Shown: positions 25,805 through 35,177, counted from the first letter of the stretch. The stretch: 64,000 nt of DNA from SM23-28-2 sp964512285 (GCA_964512285.1 CAZEJO010000001.1:45244-109243), one strand, 5' to 3'. Numbers and translations are program-made. The notes: a model not told the origin generated them from the sequence alone.

Positions 25805-27124
25805 CTACTCTTCTCCCCAGTAGGTAAATACCGGGCCAAAGTACTCCCACTCGCCCTTGCCATCCTGCACGACCACCTTCAGCAGCCTGCCGTTTCCGAT
25901 GGCCGTGTGGTCATCGGGGCCGAAGGAGATGTTGATTCCGTCCAGGAGCAGGTCGCTGTGGAAGTCCGTGAGGGACTCGGTGGCGTCCATCAGGCCCTCG
26001 CGGGTCAGGTTGTCGCAGGTACTGCTGAGGATTTCGACGGCCACTTCTCCCAGCGACTGCGCATAAACGGTGAAGTTCGTGGGTGAGGGGCCACCGTACT
26101 CGTCCATGATCCGGTGGTGTTCGGCTATGGCTGGCTCATCGGTCCAGGTTGCTAGCTTGTAGGTTTGAGTGGTGATGGTGCCCTCCAGGAGCTCGGCCGA
26201 GACGAACTGAAATAACATTTCGTCGGAATTGACGTAGCTCGTGAACCACTGGGGATGCCAGCCGAGATTGTCAGCCTCCTTGACAGCCTGGGCAGTATAG
26301 CCGGGGGTGGTGTACAACACGACCACTTCGGCGCCGTCGTTCTTCATATTGGCGATCTGGGAGCGAACGGAGACGGCTGTGCTCTCATAGCTCTGTTCGG
26401 AGACGATCTCATTTTTGTCGGGGTCCAGGCTCATCTTCATGCCTTCGAGGCCGTCGTAGCCAAAGACCTGGTTCTCATACAAGACGCCCACTTTCTTGCC
26501 TGGCAGGTTTTCGGAGATGTATTCGCCGAAAAAGACTGATTCGTTCCTGTAGTCGGGAATCATCTGGATCGTCCAAGGGTGTCCCTCGGGGTCGGCGACG
26601 AACATGTGAGCCCCGGCGGAAAGCAGAAAGTCGGGCACTTCCTCCTCATTGAGGTAGTCCCAGACGCCGCCGTGGGGCACGTCGCCCAGGGAGCCAGTAA
26701 TGGCGAATACCTTGTCGCGCTCCACCAGCTTGCGCACTGCTTCAGCGGCTCTGGCCGGGTCCATCTGGTTGTCTTCCAGTTTGTAGACGATCTTGCGATC
26801 GCAGACGCCTCCCTGGGTGTCGTTGATGTAATCGAAGTAGGCTTTTGTGGCCTGAGGGATCGTGGCGTAGACCGCTCCCATAGCCCCAGCGAGGGGAACA
26901 TCGGCTCCCAGGATTATCTCTGTGGCCGTGATGCCCGGCGTCTCCCCCGTGGTGGTGGGAGATCCTGTCGCCTCGGCTGTGGGCGTGCCGGCAGGGGTAG
27001 GAGACTCCTCTTCTTCATCTCCGCAGCCGCCCAGCAGGGGGATCGCCACCAGGCAGGCCAGGAGCAGGGCAACCAGCCCGGTGGTGACTCTGCGTGGCAG
27101 GTGGGTGGAGTAGCCAGCTTTCAT
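25805..27124 (-). CDS. ABC-type substrate-binding lipoprotein, paralog 2
   Basis: This 439-residue paralog has the lipobox in IPLLGGCGDEEEE, a Thr/Pro linker, then ITATEIILGADVPLAGAMGA, YINDTQGGVCDRKIVYK and AVRKLVERDKVFA. It reads leftward into paralog 1, which probably shares its mRNA. It is divergent from the aldehyde oxidoreductase gene, with a candidate promoter at 27219-27247. The mature protein has cysteines in GGVCDRK and SSTCDNL, conserved in all four copies and able to form a disulfide. The ligand is unknown. Confidence 0.9.
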   Translation of the reverse strand: MKAGYSTHLPRRVTTGLVALLLACLVAIPLLGGCGDEEEESPTPAGTPTAEATGSPTTTGETPGITATEIILGADVPLAGAMGAVYATIPQATKAYFDYINDTQGGVCDRKIVYKLEDNQMDPARAAEAVRKLVERDKVFAITGSLGDVPHGGVWDYLNEEEVPDFLLSAGAHMFVADPEGHPWTIQMIPDYRNESVFFGEYISENLPGKKVGVLYENQVFGYDGLEGMKMSLDPDKNEIVSEQSYESTAVSVRSQIANMKNDGAEVVVLYTTPGYTAQAVKEADNLGWHPQWFTSYVNSDEMLFQFVSAELLEGTITTQTYKLATWTDEPAIAEHHRIMDEYGGPSPTNFTVYAQSLGEVAVEILSSTCDNLTREGLMDATESLTDFHSDLLLDGINISFGPDDHTAIGNGRLLKVVVQDGKGEWEYFGPVFTYWGEE

Positions 27125-27218
27125 CCTAGTCCCTCCTCTCCCGCTCAGAAAGATTGCTTGCTCTTGAAGAAGGGGCGTAGAGGCTACCGAACGGCAGTAA
27201 TAGCTTCTTCCAGGGACA

Positions 27219-27247
27219 TATATAACACACAGATGTCAATAGGCCAA
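27219..27247 (-). promoter_or_regulatory. Sigma70-like promoter for the paralog 2-paralog 1 unit
   Basis: Reading on the minus strand, TTGGCC (27247-27242) is followed by 17 bases and TATATA (27224-27219). It lies about 95 bases upstream of the ATG at 27124. The -35 box is a partial match (4 of 6). Confidence 0.45.
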
Positions 27248-27334
27248 GCTGAAAGGCGGAGTGGTTGCAGGTGGGCGCCGGGTTGCGGAGGAGGGGCGGG
27301 CTGACAGCAAGGGAAGAATGCAGGAAGGCCTGGC

Positions 27335-27364
27335 TTGACCTACTACTCGTGGCAACCCTATGAT
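27335..27364 (+). promoter_or_regulatory. Sigma70-like promoter for the aldehyde oxidoreductase gene
   Basis: TTGACC (27335-27340), an 18-base spacer, then TATGAT (27359-27364). Both boxes match consensus at five of six positions. The predicted leader to the ATG at 27460 is about 90 bases. Confidence 0.6.
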
Positions 27365-27459
27365 TATCGACGCTGAGACCGTCGTGGTCTGGTCACATCT
27401 TGGTCGGCTGCCAGCGCGCCTGGCGGCGTTTGCGTATATAGAGAACGGAGCACTGGGGA

Positions 27460-29313
27460 ATGCTAAACAAGGCCATCAACGGCAAGATCCTCACCGTGAA
27501 TCTTAGCTCGGGTGCCATCGAGGCCGAGTCCTTGCCGGAGGAGATGTACCGCCGCTACATCGGCGGCTACGGCCTGGGTGCCCGCTTGCTCTTTGACCGC
27601 ATTCCTCAGGGTGCTAAGGCGCTGGGTCCAGACAACATTCTCGGCTTCTTCCCCGGCCTCCTCACCGGCACTCCCCTGTTCGGGAATCGCTATCAGGCCG
27701 TCGCCAAGTCGCCCAAGACCGACGGCTGGGGCGACGCCAACGGCGGCGGCGATTTCGGCCCCTTCTTGAAGCATGCCGGCTGGGACGGCCTGCTGGTCAG
27801 CGGCATATCGGACAAGCCGGTCTATCTCGTCATCGAGGATGAGAAGGTCGAGGTCAAGGACGCAGGCGACCTCTGGGGCCTGGACGCCATCACCACGGAG
27901 GTCCAGCTCAAGGAGCGCCACGGCAAGAAGGCGAGCGTGGCCTGCATTGGCCAGTCGGGGGAGAATCTCTCCTACATGGCTGGCATCTGCAACGAGTATG
28001 GTCGTCTGGCCGCCCGCAGCGGACTGGGTGCTGTGATGGGCTCCAAGAAGCTCAAGGCCGTCGTAGTCCTGGCTTCCCGCAACATCCTGGCCGGCGATGA
28101 CGCGAGCGTGCGCAGCTTGGTGCGCACGTCCGTAGACGAGTTCGGGCCGGTTGCCGCCTTCTTCCGCGGCTTTGGCACCACCGGCGTCACCGCCACTTCA
28201 GCCGTCACGGGCGACTCGCCGGTGAAGAACTGGGGCGGCGTTGGCACTGTTGACTTCCCGACGGCGCCACAGCTCGCTGGCAACAAGTTCAACGCCAAGA
28301 TGGATAAGACCTACGGTTGCTGGCATTGCCCCCTATCTTGTGGTGCTGAGAGCAAGGAATCTGACAACCCCAAGTTTCCCTATCCGAAGGGCACTCATCG
28401 GGCGGAATATGAGACGGCCAGTGCCTTCGGCAGCTTGACTCTTAACGCCGACATCGACTCGCTGCAGTGCGTCAACCACCTCTGCAATGCCTACGGCCTG
28501 GACACCATCTCTGCCGGCGCCACCGTCGCCTTCGCCATCGAGTGCTATGAGAACGGCCTCATCAGCAGCGAGGACACAGATGGCCTGGAGCTGACCTGGG
28601 GCAACGCTGAGGCCATCGTGGAGATGGTCCATCGGATCGGCAAGCGAGAGGGCTTAGGCGACCTCTTTGCCGATGGTATTCGCAAGGCCGCCCAGAAACT
28701 GGGCCCCAAGGCAGAGCCTTTCGCCATGGAGGTGGGTGGTGAGGAGCTGCCCATGCACGAGGCCAGGCTGCAGCCGGAGTACTTCACTACCTATAAGCTG
28801 GACCCGACTCCCGCCCGCCATACTCAGTACCCGAGTGCTATTGCGCCCGACTGGGGTGTGCCGTCTGCGCCGAAGGATCGAAATGAGGCCAGCGGCCGCG
28901 CTCTGCACCACAAAGGCATCTCCGAGTTTCAGCACATCGTCAACAGCATCGGCACGTGCATGTTCATCACGTTTGCCGGCCCCGACCAGCGCATTCCCGA
29001 GTGGGTCAACGCCGTCACCGGCTGGGATACCACCCACCAGGAGCTGCTCAAGACGGGCGAACGCATCGCGAACCTGCGGATGGCCTTTCAGGTGCGAGAG
29101 GGGGACAACCCTGCCCAGCGTCGCATCCCTGGTCGGCTCATCGGCAGCCCGCCGTTGGAAGGGGGGCCGCACGCGGGTGTAAGCCTGGACGCGGAGACCA
29201 TGCAGCGCGAGTTCCTGGCCGCCTGCGATTGGGAGCAGCAGACCTGCGTGCCCAGCCGAGCCAAGCTGGAGGAGATGGGTCTTCAAGACGTAGCCGACGT
29301 TCTATACAAATAG
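27460..29313 (+). CDS. aor: Tungsten-type aldehyde:ferredoxin oxidoreductase
   Basis: This 617-residue enzyme oxidises aldehydes to acids with ferredoxin, using a tungstopterin. N-terminal motifs are GYGLGARLLFDRIP and, in the pterin-binding part, a GxGGGDFGPFLKHAGWDG stretch. The 4Fe-4S cluster ligands are Cys287, Cys290 and Cys294 (GCWHCPLSCG) and Cys500 (IGTCMF), the same spacing as in the Pyrococcus enzyme. No tungstate transporter or pterin-synthesis gene is adjacent. It is flanked by two paralogous binding proteins on each side and runs into paralog 3 with a 25-base gap, so the two are probably co-transcribed. The aldehyde substrate is unknown. Confidence 0.93.
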   Translation: MLNKAINGKILTVNLSSGAIEAESLPEEMYRRYIGGYGLGARLLFDRIPQGAKALGPDNILGFFPGLLTGTPLFGNRYQAVAKSPKTDGWGDANGGGDFGPFLKHAGWDGLLVSGISDKPVYLVIEDEKVEVKDAGDLWGLDAITTEVQLKERHGKKASVACIGQSGENLSYMAGICNEYGRLAARSGLGAVMGSKKLKAVVVLASRNILAGDDASVRSLVRTSVDEFGPVAAFFRGFGTTGVTATSAVTGDSPVKNWGGVGTVDFPTAPQLAGNKFNAKMDKTYGCWHCPLSCGAESKESDNPKFPYPKGTHRAEYETASAFGSLTLNADIDSLQCVNHLCNAYGLDTISAGATVAFAIECYENGLISSEDTDGLELTWGNAEAIVEMVHRIGKREGLGDLFADGIRKAAQKLGPKAEPFAMEVGGEELPMHEARLQPEYFTTYKLDPTPARHTQYPSAIAPDWGVPSAPKDRNEASGRALHHKGISEFQHIVNSIGTCMFITFAGPDQRIPEWVNAVTGWDTTHQELLKTGERIANLRMAFQVREGDNPAQRRIPGRLIGSPPLEGGPHAGVSLDAETMQREFLAACDWEQQTCVPSRAKLEEMGLQDVADVLYK

Positions 29314-29338
29314 GGGAATCCATAAAGGGAGGTCGAAC

Positions 29339-30658
29339 ATGAGAGTTGGGCATGTTGTGGCGGTATCAGGCAAAACCATCGTCCTGCTTCTGGCCTGCGT
29401 GGTTCTCGCCGCCTTGGCAGTGGCCTGTGGGGGGGAGAAAGAGGAGACTTCTACCCCCGGCGGCACGCCCACAGTCGGCGCGACCGGCACGCCTGCCACC
29501 ACGACGGAGGCGCCGGGTATTACGGACACAGAGATACTCCTGGGAGCGGATGTGCCCCTCACTGGGGCTATGGCTGCGGTCTTCGCCACGATCCCTCAGG
29601 CCACGGAAGCCTACTTCAACTACATCAACGACACCCAGGGAGGCGTCTGCGGTCGCAAGATCGTCTACAAAGTAGTGGACAATCAGGACGACACGGCCAA
29701 GGGCATGGAGGCGGTGCGAAAGCTGGTGGAACAAGATGAAGTGTTCGCCATCGTCGGCTCCCTAGGCGATACTCCCCATGCCGCCGTCTGGGAGTACCTG
29801 AACGAGGATGAAGTGCCCGACATCTTGTGCTCCGCGGGGTCTCACATGTTCGGCTCTGACCCCGAGGGGTACCCCTGGACCGTCCAGATGATCCCCAGCT
29901 ACAGGGCTGAGGGGGAGACCTTCGGTCAGTACATCTCGGAGAACCTGCCCGGCAAGAAGGTGGCTGTCCTCTACCCGAATAACCAACAGGGCGCTGATCA
30001 CCTGCAAGGGGTAAAGGATGGGCTGGACCCCGATAAGAACGAGGTCGTCTCGGAACAGAGCTACGAGGTCACGGCGGTCTCCGTCGCCTCCCAGGTCAAC
30101 AACTTGGCGAACTCCGGCGCCGAGGTGATCACCACCGTTGCCACTCCCGGCTACACGGCTCAGGCCGTTAAGCAGGCCGAGCGTCTGGGCTGGGAGGCCC
30201 AGTGGTTCTTGAGCTACATCAATTCCGACCCCATAATCTTTCAGTTCGTCTCGGCCGAACTCCTGGAGGGCGCCATAACTGGCCAATCCTACAAGTTGGC
30301 AAACTGGACTGACGACCCAGCCGTAGCCGAACACTACCGGATCATGCAGGAGTACGGTGGCCCCTCGCCCACCAACTTCACTATCTATGCCCAGTCACTG
30401 GGAGAAGTGGCTGTGGAGATACTCAGCAGGACCTGTGACAACCTGACTCGCGAGGGACTGATGGACTCTCTCGAGTCCCTCCAGGACTACCACAGCGACC
30501 TGCTCCTGGACGAAGTCAACATCACCTTCAGCGACACTGACCACACGGCTATCCAAACCAGCAGGATGCTGAAGCTGGTCTTGGAGGATGGCAAGGGCGT
30601 GTGGGAATACTTCGGCCCAATACGGGAATACACGGAAAGCGAACTCCTGGAGGACTAG
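29339..30658 (+). CDS. ABC-type substrate-binding lipoprotein, paralog 3
   Basis: The 439-residue protein has a lipoprotein signal with lipobox LAVACGGEKEE, a Thr/Pro/Gly linker, then ITDTEILLGADVPLTGAMAA, YINDTQGGVCGRKIVYK, AVRKLVEQDEVFAI and PTNFTIYAQSLGE. It follows the aldehyde oxidoreductase by 25 bases, so it is likely in the same transcription unit. It is most similar to paralogs 2 and 4 by eye. As with the others, no permease or ATPase gene is near. Confidence 0.9.
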   Translation: MRVGHVVAVSGKTIVLLLACVVLAALAVACGGEKEETSTPGGTPTVGATGTPATTTEAPGITDTEILLGADVPLTGAMAAVFATIPQATEAYFNYINDTQGGVCGRKIVYKVVDNQDDTAKGMEAVRKLVEQDEVFAIVGSLGDTPHAAVWEYLNEDEVPDILCSAGSHMFGSDPEGYPWTVQMIPSYRAEGETFGQYISENLPGKKVAVLYPNNQQGADHLQGVKDGLDPDKNEVVSEQSYEVTAVSVASQVNNLANSGAEVITTVATPGYTAQAVKQAERLGWEAQWFLSYINSDPIIFQFVSAELLEGAITGQSYKLANWTDDPAVAEHYRIMQEYGGPSPTNFTIYAQSLGEVAVEILSRTCDNLTREGLMDSLESLQDYHSDLLLDEVNITFSDTDHTAIQTSRMLKLVLEDGKGVWEYFGPIREYTESELLED

Positions 30659-30763
30659 AGCCCAACCACAGCGTGTAGTCCGACTCGGTAGGGCGTACCT
30701 TTCCAGGATTCACTCTCCACGGATGCTGGAAGAGCAGTCTTATTGGTAGGAGGAGAGGCTAGG

Positions 30764-32074
30764 ATGAGACGCAAGCAGATGATGACTCTATCAGCCAAAG
30801 TCAGCGCTTCGTTGGCCGTTCTGCTCCTGGCATGCCTGGTGGCAGTCCCCCTACTGGGCGGCTGCGGGGACGAAGGAGAGGAGGCTCCTACCCCTGCCGG
30901 CACGCCCACAGCCGGCGCGACCGGCACGCCTGCCACCACGACGGAGGCGCCGGGCATCACGGACACGGAGATAATCCTGGGAGCGGATAACATTCTCAGT
31001 GGCGGCATGGGGGCGGTCTACGCGACGCTCACCGATGCCACAAGGGCCTACTTCGATTACGTTAATGACACCGAGGGGGGCGTCTGCGGGCGGAAGATCG
31101 TCTACAAGGTGGAGGACAACCAGGACGACCCGGCCAGAGGTCTGGAGGCGGTGCGCAAGCTGGTGGAGCGCGACAAGGTGTTCGCCATGGTCGGCTCCCT
31201 GAGCGAAGCTGCCCATCCCGCCGTTTGGGAGTACCTGAACGAGAAGGGCGTGCCCGACCTGTGCTCTGCCGGAAGCGACATGTTCGGCGCTGACCCCCAG
31301 GGGCATCCATGGACTGTCCAGATGATCCCCAGCTACAAGAGCGAGGCCGCGGTCTTCTTCGGCCGGTACATCTCGGAGAACCTGCCCGGCAAGAAGGTGG
31401 CTGTGCTCTACCCGAATATCCAGCAGGGCTTCGACCACCTGGCAGGGGTGAAGGAGGGCCTGGACCCCGATAAGAACGAGATCGTCTCGGAGCAGACCTA
31501 CGAGGTCACGGACATCTCTATCAGTTCCCAGGTGAGCAGCATGAAGAACGCCGGCGCCGAGGTGGTCACCACCATTGCCACTCCTCCCTTCACCGCTCAG
31601 GCCATTCAACAGGCCGACCGTCTGGGCTGGCATCCCGACTGGTTCTTGAGCTACATCAATTCCGACGAGATGATATTTCAGTTCGTTTCGCCCGAGCTAC
31701 TGGAGGGCGCCATTAGCGACCAGGCCTTCAAGCTGGCGATCTGGACCGATGAGCCGGCCATAGTCAAACACCATGAGATCATGCGAGACTACGGCGGGCC
31801 GTCGCCCTCCAACTTCAGCCTCTATGCCCAGGCGCTGGCAGAAGTGGCGGTGGAAGCGCTCGGCAGGACCTGTGACAACCTAACGCGGGAGGGGTTCACC
31901 GATGCGCTGGAGTCCATCAAGGACTATCACAGCGACCTGTTCCTGGACGACGTGAACATCTCCTTCTCTGAAACCGACCACACGGGCCTGGAAAGCGGCC
32001 ACATGCTCAGGGCTACCGTGGAGGACGGGAAGGGCAAGTGGGAGTACTTCGGCCCACTATATGAGTACCGGTAG
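30764..32074 (+). CDS. ABC-type substrate-binding lipoprotein, paralog 4
   Basis: The 436-residue protein has the lipobox in PLLGGCGDEGEE, then a Thr/Pro/Ala-rich linker nearly identical to paralog 3, and the fold motifs ITDTEIILGADNILSGG and GGVCGRKIVYKVEDNQDD. The ATG at 30764 is chosen because AGGAGGAGAGG lies about seven bases upstream and because it matches the start of paralog 1. The DNA upstream of the start is almost identical to that upstream of paralog 1, which points to duplication of gene plus leader. A terminator hairpin follows. Confidence 0.9.
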   Translation: MRRKQMMTLSAKVSASLAVLLLACLVAVPLLGGCGDEGEEAPTPAGTPTAGATGTPATTTEAPGITDTEIILGADNILSGGMGAVYATLTDATRAYFDYVNDTEGGVCGRKIVYKVEDNQDDPARGLEAVRKLVERDKVFAMVGSLSEAAHPAVWEYLNEKGVPDLCSAGSDMFGADPQGHPWTVQMIPSYKSEAAVFFGRYISENLPGKKVAVLYPNIQQGFDHLAGVKEGLDPDKNEIVSEQTYEVTDISISSQVSSMKNAGAEVVTTIATPPFTAQAIQQADRLGWHPDWFLSYINSDEMIFQFVSPELLEGAISDQAFKLAIWTDEPAIVKHHEIMRDYGGPSPSNFSLYAQALAEVAVEALGRTCDNLTREGFTDALESIKDYHSDLFLDDVNISFSETDHTGLESGHMLRATVEDGKGKWEYFGPLYEYR

Positions 32075-32116
32075 GAGGACGCGGCCAGGCGGAAGCAGGA
32101 CGGGAGGCGGGGGGTC

Positions 32117-32148
32117 CGGCGGCCGTGCGGCTTGGGGCCGCGCGTTTT
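32117..32148 (+). terminator. Rho-independent terminator after paralog 4
   Basis: A GC-only 6-bp stem (32119-32124 pairs with 32136-32141) is followed within four bases by a run of four T. It lies 43 bases after the stop codon, between convergent genes. Confidence 0.6.
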
Positions 32149-32154
32149 CACTTC

Positions 32155-33060
32155 TTAGTTGGCAGTGACTGGCTGTGGTGACGGGAGGGCAAGGTCGTGG
32201 TGGTTCTCTGAGCGGAGTGTCTCCCAGGCCCACTGCAGCACCGCTGCCACTACCCTGGGGTCGAACTGTGAGCCAGCGTTGCGCTCGATTTCCTCTATCG
32301 CCTGGCTATGCGAGAGGGCTGGGCGGTACGGGCGATCGGAGGTCATCGCATCGTAGGCATCGGCCACCGCGAACACGCGTGCAGCAAGGGGTATGTCGTC
32401 GCCGGCAAGGCCGCGCGGGTAGCCCTTGCCGTCGAAGCGTTCGTGATGGCAGTAGACAATCTCGGCGACTTGGTCGAGGAAGGCATCCCCGCCTACTATC
32501 GAACGTCCGTAGGCTGGGTGGCGCCTCATCTGTTCCCATTCGGTGACAGACAGGGGGCCTGGCTTCGTAAGGATGTCGTCGGCCACGCCAAGTTTGCCCA
32601 CGTCGTGCAGAAGAGCAGCCCACTTTAGGTGCTGCATTTCGTCATCAGACATGCCCAGTCGCTGCCCTAGCTGCATAGCGAGGTCGGCGACCCGCGCAGA
32701 GTGGCCACCGGTAATCCCGTCCCTCAGGTCGAGAGCCGAGAACATAACTTGCCAGAGGGACTCGTAGTTCTCCTCCACCTCCTGTATGTAGAGGGTGCTC
32801 TGGCGAAAGCGGGAGGTGAGGATTAGCGCTTGGCCAGCGGCAGTGAAGGCCAAGATACCCAAGAGTGCCAGGAGAGCTGCGCTGGCGGCGTAGTTCATAG
32901 GGTTCGGTTCTTGCCATATCAGGAACGTGGCTATGATGGCGCTTGTCGTGATAGCGCCGGTGATCCATAACCAGCGCAGGTGGGGGCTGGCAGAATCGAG
33001 CCGCGTTTCGATCCTCGTGGTGACGCGTCGCGTCTCTGCGGAGCGAAGCTTGCTTCCCAT
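32155..33060 (-). CDS. Membrane HD-GYP domain protein (cyclic di-GMP phosphodiesterase-like)
   Basis: This 301-residue protein has two N-terminal membrane helices (WITGAITTSAIIATFLIW; AALLALLGILAFTAAG), then a short coiled segment and a C-terminal HD-GYP domain. Catalytic residues are visible: an HD in LLHDVGKLGV, HHERFDGKGYPRGL and ADAYDAMTSDRPYRPAL. HD-GYP domains hydrolyse cyclic di-GMP, and some act on cyclic GMP-AMP. The sensor input is probably the membrane part, as no other sensing domain is present. It is convergent with paralog 4. Confidence 0.85.
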   Translation of the reverse strand: MGSKLRSAETRRVTTRIETRLDSASPHLRWLWITGAITTSAIIATFLIWQEPNPMNYAASAALLALLGILAFTAAGQALILTSRFRQSTLYIQEVEENYESLWQVMFSALDLRDGITGGHSARVADLAMQLGQRLGMSDDEMQHLKWAALLHDVGKLGVADDILTKPGPLSVTEWEQMRRHPAYGRSIVGGDAFLDQVAEIVYCHHERFDGKGYPRGLAGDDIPLAARVFAVADAYDAMTSDRPYRPALSHSQAIEEIERNAGSQFDPRVVAAVLQWAWETLRSENHHDLALPSPQPVTAN

Positions 33061-33261
33061 CGCCCGCGCCTCTTCAATGCTTGACGTAATCCCTTTACCT
33101 CCTGAGGTGTCTGGAGCCCTTCAAGGGTCTCCGATTAGCTAAGACGCGAGGGAGTGGGGCTTTGTTACCTTGCGCTGGCAGGATGATGCCGTTAGCGGTC
33201 ACCTGGGTATAGAGGTTGCAGGAGTGAGCCCTTATGTCGTCCGCTGTCTTGCCGCGAGGGG

Positions 33262-34431
33262 CTAGCCGCGTGGTAGGTCCAGGCCGCGCGTGGCGATGAT
33301 GTTCCGCTGGATCTCATTGCTGCCAGCGTAGATGGTCACGCCCATTGTCCACAGGTACTCGTATTCAATGACACCATTCAAGGCGGCTCGCTTCGATTCC
33401 TCTGCCAGTTGGCCATATAGACCCAGGAGATGCATGCCGAAGTTGGCTACTCGCTGCTGGAGCTCGGTGGTGAAGGTCTTGGCTACCGAGGACTCGTAAC
33501 TGGGCATGAGGCCACGACTTGCCATCCACACGATACGATGGCTGAGGAGTTGGGCAACTTCCATCTCGATGGTCAGTTCGGCCAGCTTACCGCCGACCAG
33601 CGGGTCTTTAATAAGGGGCTGGCCATTCCGCTTGGTCTCTTTAGCGAACTCCACAAGGCGCCGGAGAATCTCACGGCTCTCGACGACATAGGAACCAATG
33701 GCGGATCGCTCGAAGGCTAGAGTGGTGAGGGCCACGTGCCAGCCCTCGTTCTCCTTGCCCACTCGGTTGCTCTTGGGCACGCGCACGTTGTCGAAGTAGA
33801 CCTCGTAATAGTCGGCCTTCCCCGTCATTTGGATGATAGGATTGATGCTGACGCCAGGAGATCGCATGTCTACCAGGAGGTAGGAAATGCCGCGGTGCTT
33901 TGGTGCCTGGGGGTCTGTTCTGACCATAAGGTGTATCCAGTCGCCGTGATGACCTCTGGTGCACCAGGTCTTCTGTCCGTTGACTACGTAGTCATCGCCA
34001 TCGACCACTGCGCGAGCCTGGAGGCTGGCTAGGTCAGAGCCGGCATTGGGCTCGCTGAACCCCTGGACCCAGACAACCTCACTGCGGGCTATGGGCGGCA
34101 GGAAGCGTTTCTTCTGATCTTCAGTACCGTAGGACATCAGGCACGGCCCCACCATGTACACACCCTGGCCGTCTACGACGGGCGCGTGGGCAGCGGCCAT
34201 TTCCTCCTGGAACACCATTCGGTGCATGTGGCTCGCGCCCAGGCCGCCGTATTCCTTGGGCCAGGCCATGCAGAGCCATCCCTTGGCACCGAGCTTCTTC
34301 TCCAGCTCCTTGGCTGCATTCCAGTGCTCGGGATTGTCTAGATCGTAGTCGGTGAGAGCCCACTCCTTCTGAAGGAACTCTCTTACCTCTTTGCGGAATG
34401 CTTCTTCTTCTTCGCTAAACCGGAAGTCCAT
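33262..34431 (-). CDS. Acyl-CoA dehydrogenase (FadE-type)
   Basis: This 389-residue flavoenzyme has the FAD-binding WVQGFSEPNAGSDLASLQ, NGQKTWCTRGHHGD, and a terminal TIYAGSNEIQRNIIATRGL. The position that holds the catalytic Glu in medium-chain enzymes (YEGT) is alanine here (YAGS). The base is therefore probably the Glu of LAFERSAIG, as in the isovaleryl/long-chain group and bacterial FadE members. It introduces a double bond into an acyl-CoA; the chain is unknown. AAGGAGG precedes the ATG, and a promoter-like TATAAT is at 34491-34496 on the minus strand. Confidence 0.9.
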   Translation of the reverse strand: MDFRFSEEEEAFRKEVREFLQKEWALTDYDLDNPEHWNAAKELEKKLGAKGWLCMAWPKEYGGLGASHMHRMVFQEEMAAAHAPVVDGQGVYMVGPCLMSYGTEDQKKRFLPPIARSEVVWVQGFSEPNAGSDLASLQARAVVDGDDYVVNGQKTWCTRGHHGDWIHLMVRTDPQAPKHRGISYLLVDMRSPGVSINPIIQMTGKADYYEVYFDNVRVPKSNRVGKENEGWHVALTTLAFERSAIGSYVVESREILRRLVEFAKETKRNGQPLIKDPLVGGKLAELTIEMEVAQLLSHRIVWMASRGLMPSYESSVAKTFTTELQQRVANFGMHLLGLYGQLAEESKRAALNGVIEYEYLWTMGVTIYAGSNEIQRNIIATRGLDLPRG

Positions 34432-34490
34432 CGTTGCCTCCTTTGCGGACGACGGCCCGCCGTGTGCAAGCTTTTTGGCGTGCCTGTAGC

Positions 34491-34518
34491 ATTATACCCT
34501 ATGTGAAGCTAGAGTCTA
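34491..34518 (-). promoter_or_regulatory. Sigma70-like promoter for the acyl-CoA dehydrogenase
   Basis: On the minus strand TAGACT (34518-34513), 16 bases, then perfect TATAAT (34496-34491). The predicted leader to the ATG at 34431 is about 53 bases. The remaining ~245 bases to the next gene on the right show no gene I can support. Confidence 0.5.
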
Positions 34519-34763
34519 GACTTGGGCGAGCGCCCCAGCGGGTTGCGCACGTTGCTCCTCTTCTAGCGCTCTGGCGGGCTTGACAGCGGCCAGGGGGAGC
34601 GATGAACATCGACCGAGGCTGGTTCTTGTAGACTGGGAGCTAAGCTTATCGTGGGGCCCGACGGCATCGGTCTGTGCTGCGAGGTGTGCCTGGGGTGTGA
34701 CCGGCTCCGCTCCAGGGGCGCAGTGGGTGACGTTCAGGGCCAATTCAGGCAGTGGGGGAAACT

Positions 34764-35177
34764 ATGAAGAGCTACACTGAATACCTGTGGTTCGATACGG
34801 GGACGCGACGCGATCTGGCGAACATCACCAGCGAGGTCGACACCATACTTCACAAGTCTGGCGTTCAGGAGGGCTTTTGCCTGGTGAGCGCGATGCACAT
34901 CACCGCTGGCATCTGGGTCAACGACCACGAAGAGGGCCTGTGGCAGGACTTCTGGGAGTGGCTGGAGGGGCTTGCCCCGTATCGGAAGGACTACAAGCAC
35001 CATCGCGGTGGCGAGGACAACGGCGACGCTCACCTGAAGCGGTCGTTGATCCACCATCAGGTCGTGCTGCCCGTCACCGCGGGCAAGCTTGACTTGGGGC
35101 CGTGGGAGCAGGTCTTCTACGCCGAGTTCGACGGCCAGCGCCGCAAGCGGGTAGTACTCAAGGTCATCGGCGAGTAA
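34764..35177 (+). CDS. YjbQ family (UPF0047) secondary thiamine-phosphate synthase-like protein
   Basis: This 137-residue protein has the family blocks SAMHITAGIWVNDHEEGLW, YKHHRGGEDNGDAHLKRSLI and VTAGKLDLGPWEQVFYAEFD. Conserved histidines and acidic residues form the likely active or metal site. The YjbQ family shows weak thiamine-phosphate synthase activity in E. coli, but the physiological role is not settled. The ATG at 34764 is chosen for the run of G seven bases upstream. It is followed by the glycyl radical cluster 70 bases away with its own promoter. Confidence 0.85.
   Translation: MKSYTEYLWFDTGTRRDLANITSEVDTILHKSGVQEGFCLVSAMHITAGIWVNDHEEGLWQDFWEWLEGLAPYRKDYKHHRGGEDNGDAHLKRSLIHHQVVLPVTAGKLDLGPWEQVFYAEFDGQRRKRVVLKVIGE

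Noticed and set aside
34578..34606. TTGACA in the gap before the YjbQ gene as a promoter
   Set aside because: The -10 position at 16-18 bases has no good match, so only the minus-strand TATAAT was kept.
34580..34780. Small open frame between the acyl-CoA dehydrogenase and YjbQ genes
   Set aside because: Composition is unlike a real protein, it overlaps the YjbQ start, and there is no ribosome site.
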